Below, piece by piece: positions 3,992 to 5,449 of a stretch of DNA of 5,449 nt (position 1 is its first letter; each line of letters starts with the position of its first letter). Origin of the DNA: Myxococcales bacterium. GTDB lineage: Bacteria; Myxococcota_A; Polyangia; Nannocystales; Nannocystaceae. The notes beneath the pieces are model-generated. The model was given only the letters and a program-made list of their open reading frames with translations, did no database searches and was not told the origin of the DNA. Made by a program: the position numbers and the translations under genes. The stretch spans positions 1 through 5,449 of the forward strand of contig JAGQIT010001227.1 of NCBI GenBank assembly GCA_020431135.1, read 5' to 3'.

Positions 3992-5449
3992 CTACCAGCT
4001 CTCGCCCGGCCAGGGCTGCCGCGAGCGGCTCGGCGAGCCGTCGTGGATCTTCGGCCAGCCCCCCTCCCAGACGATCCGATCGACGAGGTCGCTGCGCCCG
4101 AGCTCGCCCTCGTGGGTGCCGTCCCCCTTGTTCGTCCACGCGTGATAGACGAAGTAGTCGAGGCCGCCGACGTCGATCACCGAGCCGTGGCCCGGGCCGA
4201 CCCAGCGCTCGTTGTTCGTCAGGATCGGCGCGCCGTGACGCCCGTAGGGGCCGAGCAGCCCCAGCGAGCGGGCGACGCCGGTGCGGTAGCGGTGGTCGTA
4301 GACGTTGCCGCTGTAGAACAGGTAGTACCAGTCGCCGCGGCGGACGAGCCACGGCGCCTCGACCACGCCGCCCTCCCACGACTGGCCGTCGTTGACGAGG
4401 AGCGTCGTCTCGGGGCCGACGAGCGAGAGGCCGTCGGCCGCGAGCTGGCGGATCAGGATCGGCGTCGGCTTGCCCTGCGAGTTGCCGTCGATCTTGTAGA
4501 GGAGCCAGGGCGTCCCGCCGTCGTCGAAGTAGTGGGCGTCGATCACCCCGAGCGGGTGCTCGACGAGCGGCCCGCCGATGTCGGTGTAGGGGCCGAGCGG
4601 CGCGTCGGCGTGCGCCGCCCCGACGCTGAGAACGTCGGCGCCGTTGACCGTCGTGTAGTAGACGACGAAGCGGTCGCCGACGCGGTGGAGCTCGGGCGCC
4701 CAGTTGCGCTTGCCGTTGGCCGCCCACGCCGGCTTGCCCTCGGGGAGCACCTTGGCCCCGGTGCCGCTCCAGACCACGAGGTCGCGCGAGCGCCGGATCG
4801 GGAAGGCGCCGCCGGTGCACACCTTGTAGTAGGCGGGGCCGTCGGCCTCGGCGACCGCGAGCGCCCCCGGATCGGGGCAGTCGAAGGCCTCGACCGGGTT
4901 GTAGTACGGGGGCTTCGGCGGCCCGAGGTCGCTCGGCCCCGCGGCGGCGATCAGGTGCGACGCGGGGATGACCTCCTCGGCGACGCGATCGCTCGACCAC
5001 AGGAGCTTCGCCGAGGCGTCGAGATCGATCTCGAAGTAGTCGATCCGCAGATCGACCTCGACCCCCGCCGAGAGGTCGACCTTGACCTCGTTGCGCGCGA
5101 CGAAGTGGCCGTTCCAGTCGTCGATCACCAGCTCGCCGTCGACCCACAGGCGGACGCCGTCATCGGTCTCGGTGATCAGGGTGTAGGTCCCGTCGTGCGG
5201 CGGCGACAGGCGCCCGGTCCAGCGCACCGAGAAGCGATCGACGCCGTCGAGGCCCGCCGGCGCGTCGGCGCCCCACGGGAAGTCGACGACCTCGTCGACG
5301 CCGACGAGCGCCGGCTCGCGGTAGTCGGCGAAGTACTCGGCGCGCAGCCCCATCTCCGGCGCGGGCGGATCGATGAGGGTCGTGCCCGCGGTCCCCTCGG
5401 TCGCGCCTGCGCTCGCGGTCGCCGACGCGGTCGCCGAGGTCGTGGTCCC
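3992..5449 (-). CDS. Exported PA14-GH43 glycoside hydrolase, N-terminus outside the window
   Basis: The frame stays open to base 5449, so the ATG at 5353 is not the start. Upstream of it lie 32 more residues of a Thr/Ala/Ser/Gly linker (SATASATASAGATEGTAGTT), typical of the segment after a lipobox or signal peptide. Numbering from Met at 5353, a PA14 carbohydrate-binding domain spans about 1-135 (GLRAEYF, FSVRWTGRLSPPHDGTYTL, DDGVRLWVDGELVIDDW). A GH43 five-bladed propeller spans about 148-450. The catalytic triad is visible: general base Asp161 (DPGAL), pKa modulator Asp272 (VIDAHYF) and general acid Glu332 (VVEAPWLV). The central His389 is in GPGHGSV. The only two cysteines, Cys159 and Cys179, could form a disulfide, consistent with export. 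GH43 enzymes are inverting arabinanases, arabinofuranosidases and xylosidases; DRIVWEGGWPKI near the C-terminus recalls arabinanase-like members, but the subfamily and substrate cannot be fixed. The gene converges on the lipoprotein gene and is a separate transcription unit. Confidence 0.93.
   Translation of the reverse strand, partial: GTTTSATASATASAGATEGTAGTTLIDPPAPEMGLRAEYFADYREPALVGVDEVVDFPWGADAPAGLDGVDRFSVRWTGRLSPPHDGTYTLITETDDGVRLWVDGELVIDDWNGHFVARNEVKVDLSAGVEVDLRIDYFEIDLDASAKLLWSSDRVAEEVIPASHLIAAAGPSDLGPPKPPYYNPVEAFDCPDPGALAVAEADGPAYYKVCTGGAFPIRRSRDLVVWSGTGAKVLPEGKPAWAANGKRNWAPELHRVGDRFVVYYTTVNGADVLSVGAAHADAPLGPYTDIGGPLVEHPLGVIDAHYFDDGGTPWLLYKIDGNSQGKPTPILIRQLAADGLSLVGPETTLLVNDGQSWEGGVVEAPWLVRRGDWYYLFYSGNVYDHRYRTGVARSLGLLGPYGRHGAPILTNNERWVGPGHGSVIDVGGLDYFVYHAWTNKGDGTHEGELGRSDLVDRIVWEGGWPKIHDGSPSRSRQPWPGESW
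5414..5437 (-). repeat. Perfect 12-bp tandem duplication coding for the linker
   Basis: On the minus strand TCGGCGACCGCG occurs twice in direct succession, each copy coding Ser-Ala-Thr-Ala. It builds the low-complexity linker between the presumed export signal and the PA14 domain. An in-frame 12-nt unit lets linker length vary without breaking the gene. The repeat is seen directly; length variation is inferred. Confidence 0.8.

Noticed and set aside
2778..4145. Open frame of about 455 codons on the plus strand, spanning the end of ygeY, the lipoprotein gene and the end of the hydrolase gene
   Set aside because: It is extremely Arg/Pro-rich, out of frame with three well-supported genes, and has no domain signature.
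3738..5147. Open frame of about 470 codons on the minus strand, overlapping the PA14-GH43 gene in another frame
   Set aside because: Arg-rich shadow frame; the alternative frame encodes PA14 and GH43 with all catalytic residues.
1..5449. Search for tRNA, rRNA, CRISPR arrays, insertion sequences, phage genes or integration sites
   Set aside because: No cloverleaf-like sequence, spaced direct repeats, transposase or integrase motifs, or terminal inverted repeats were seen. The only repeats are the two short 12-bp tandems described.

Overview
The window is very GC-rich, with G or C at nearly every third codon position. It holds five protein-coding genes packed tightly together, and two of them run off the ends. 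A lipoprotein with a classical lipobox, an exported enzyme behind a Thr/Ala/Ser linker, and strong GC bias suggest a Gram-negative, high-GC bacterium. A member of the Myxococcota (Polyangia-like) is my best guess, but no taxonomic marker is present.

Positions 1-3522 (+) form one three-gene operon: the 3' part of a carbamate kinase gene (1-792), a YgeW-type knotted carbamoyltransferase (819-1952) and a YgeY-type M20 metallohydrolase (1984-3522). The gaps are only 26 and 31 nt. The same families sit together in the E. coli ygeW-ygeX-ygeY-hyuA-yqeA cluster and in anaerobic purine/urate degradation loci. The likely logic is catabolic. YgeY hydrolyses an unidentified N-substituted amide or peptide-like substrate. 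YgeW phosphorolyses a ureido (carbamoyl-amino) compound to carbamoyl phosphate plus an amine. Carbamate kinase then uses carbamoyl phosphate to make ATP, releasing CO2 and ammonia. The substrate is not shown by the sequence. No ygeX (diaminopropionate ammonia-lyase) or hyuA is in the window; either could lie upstream of base 1.

Positions 3523-3619 are a 97-nt intergenic gap with a strong imperfect hairpin (possible operon terminator), a second small hairpin, and an extended -10-like element placed so that transcription would begin at or next to the next ATG. That ATG opens a 118-residue lipoprotein of unknown function (3620-3976, +).

Positions 3992-5449 (-) encode the C-terminal 485 residues of an exported PA14-GH43 glycoside hydrolase that converges on the lipoprotein gene with a 15-nt gap. 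A GC hairpin overlaps the lipoprotein stop codon. The hydrolase looks functionally unrelated to the operon and probably acts on arabinose- or xylose-containing plant polysaccharide.

At whole-window scale, GATC is strongly over-represented, and every in-frame Asp GAT codon I found is followed by C. I saw no tRNA, rRNA, CRISPR array, insertion sequence or attachment site. The most interesting content is the YgeW/YgeY/carbamate kinase operon, with its enlarged YgeY, in what looks like an unusual host. It is a variant of a known but incompletely understood system, not an entirely new one.
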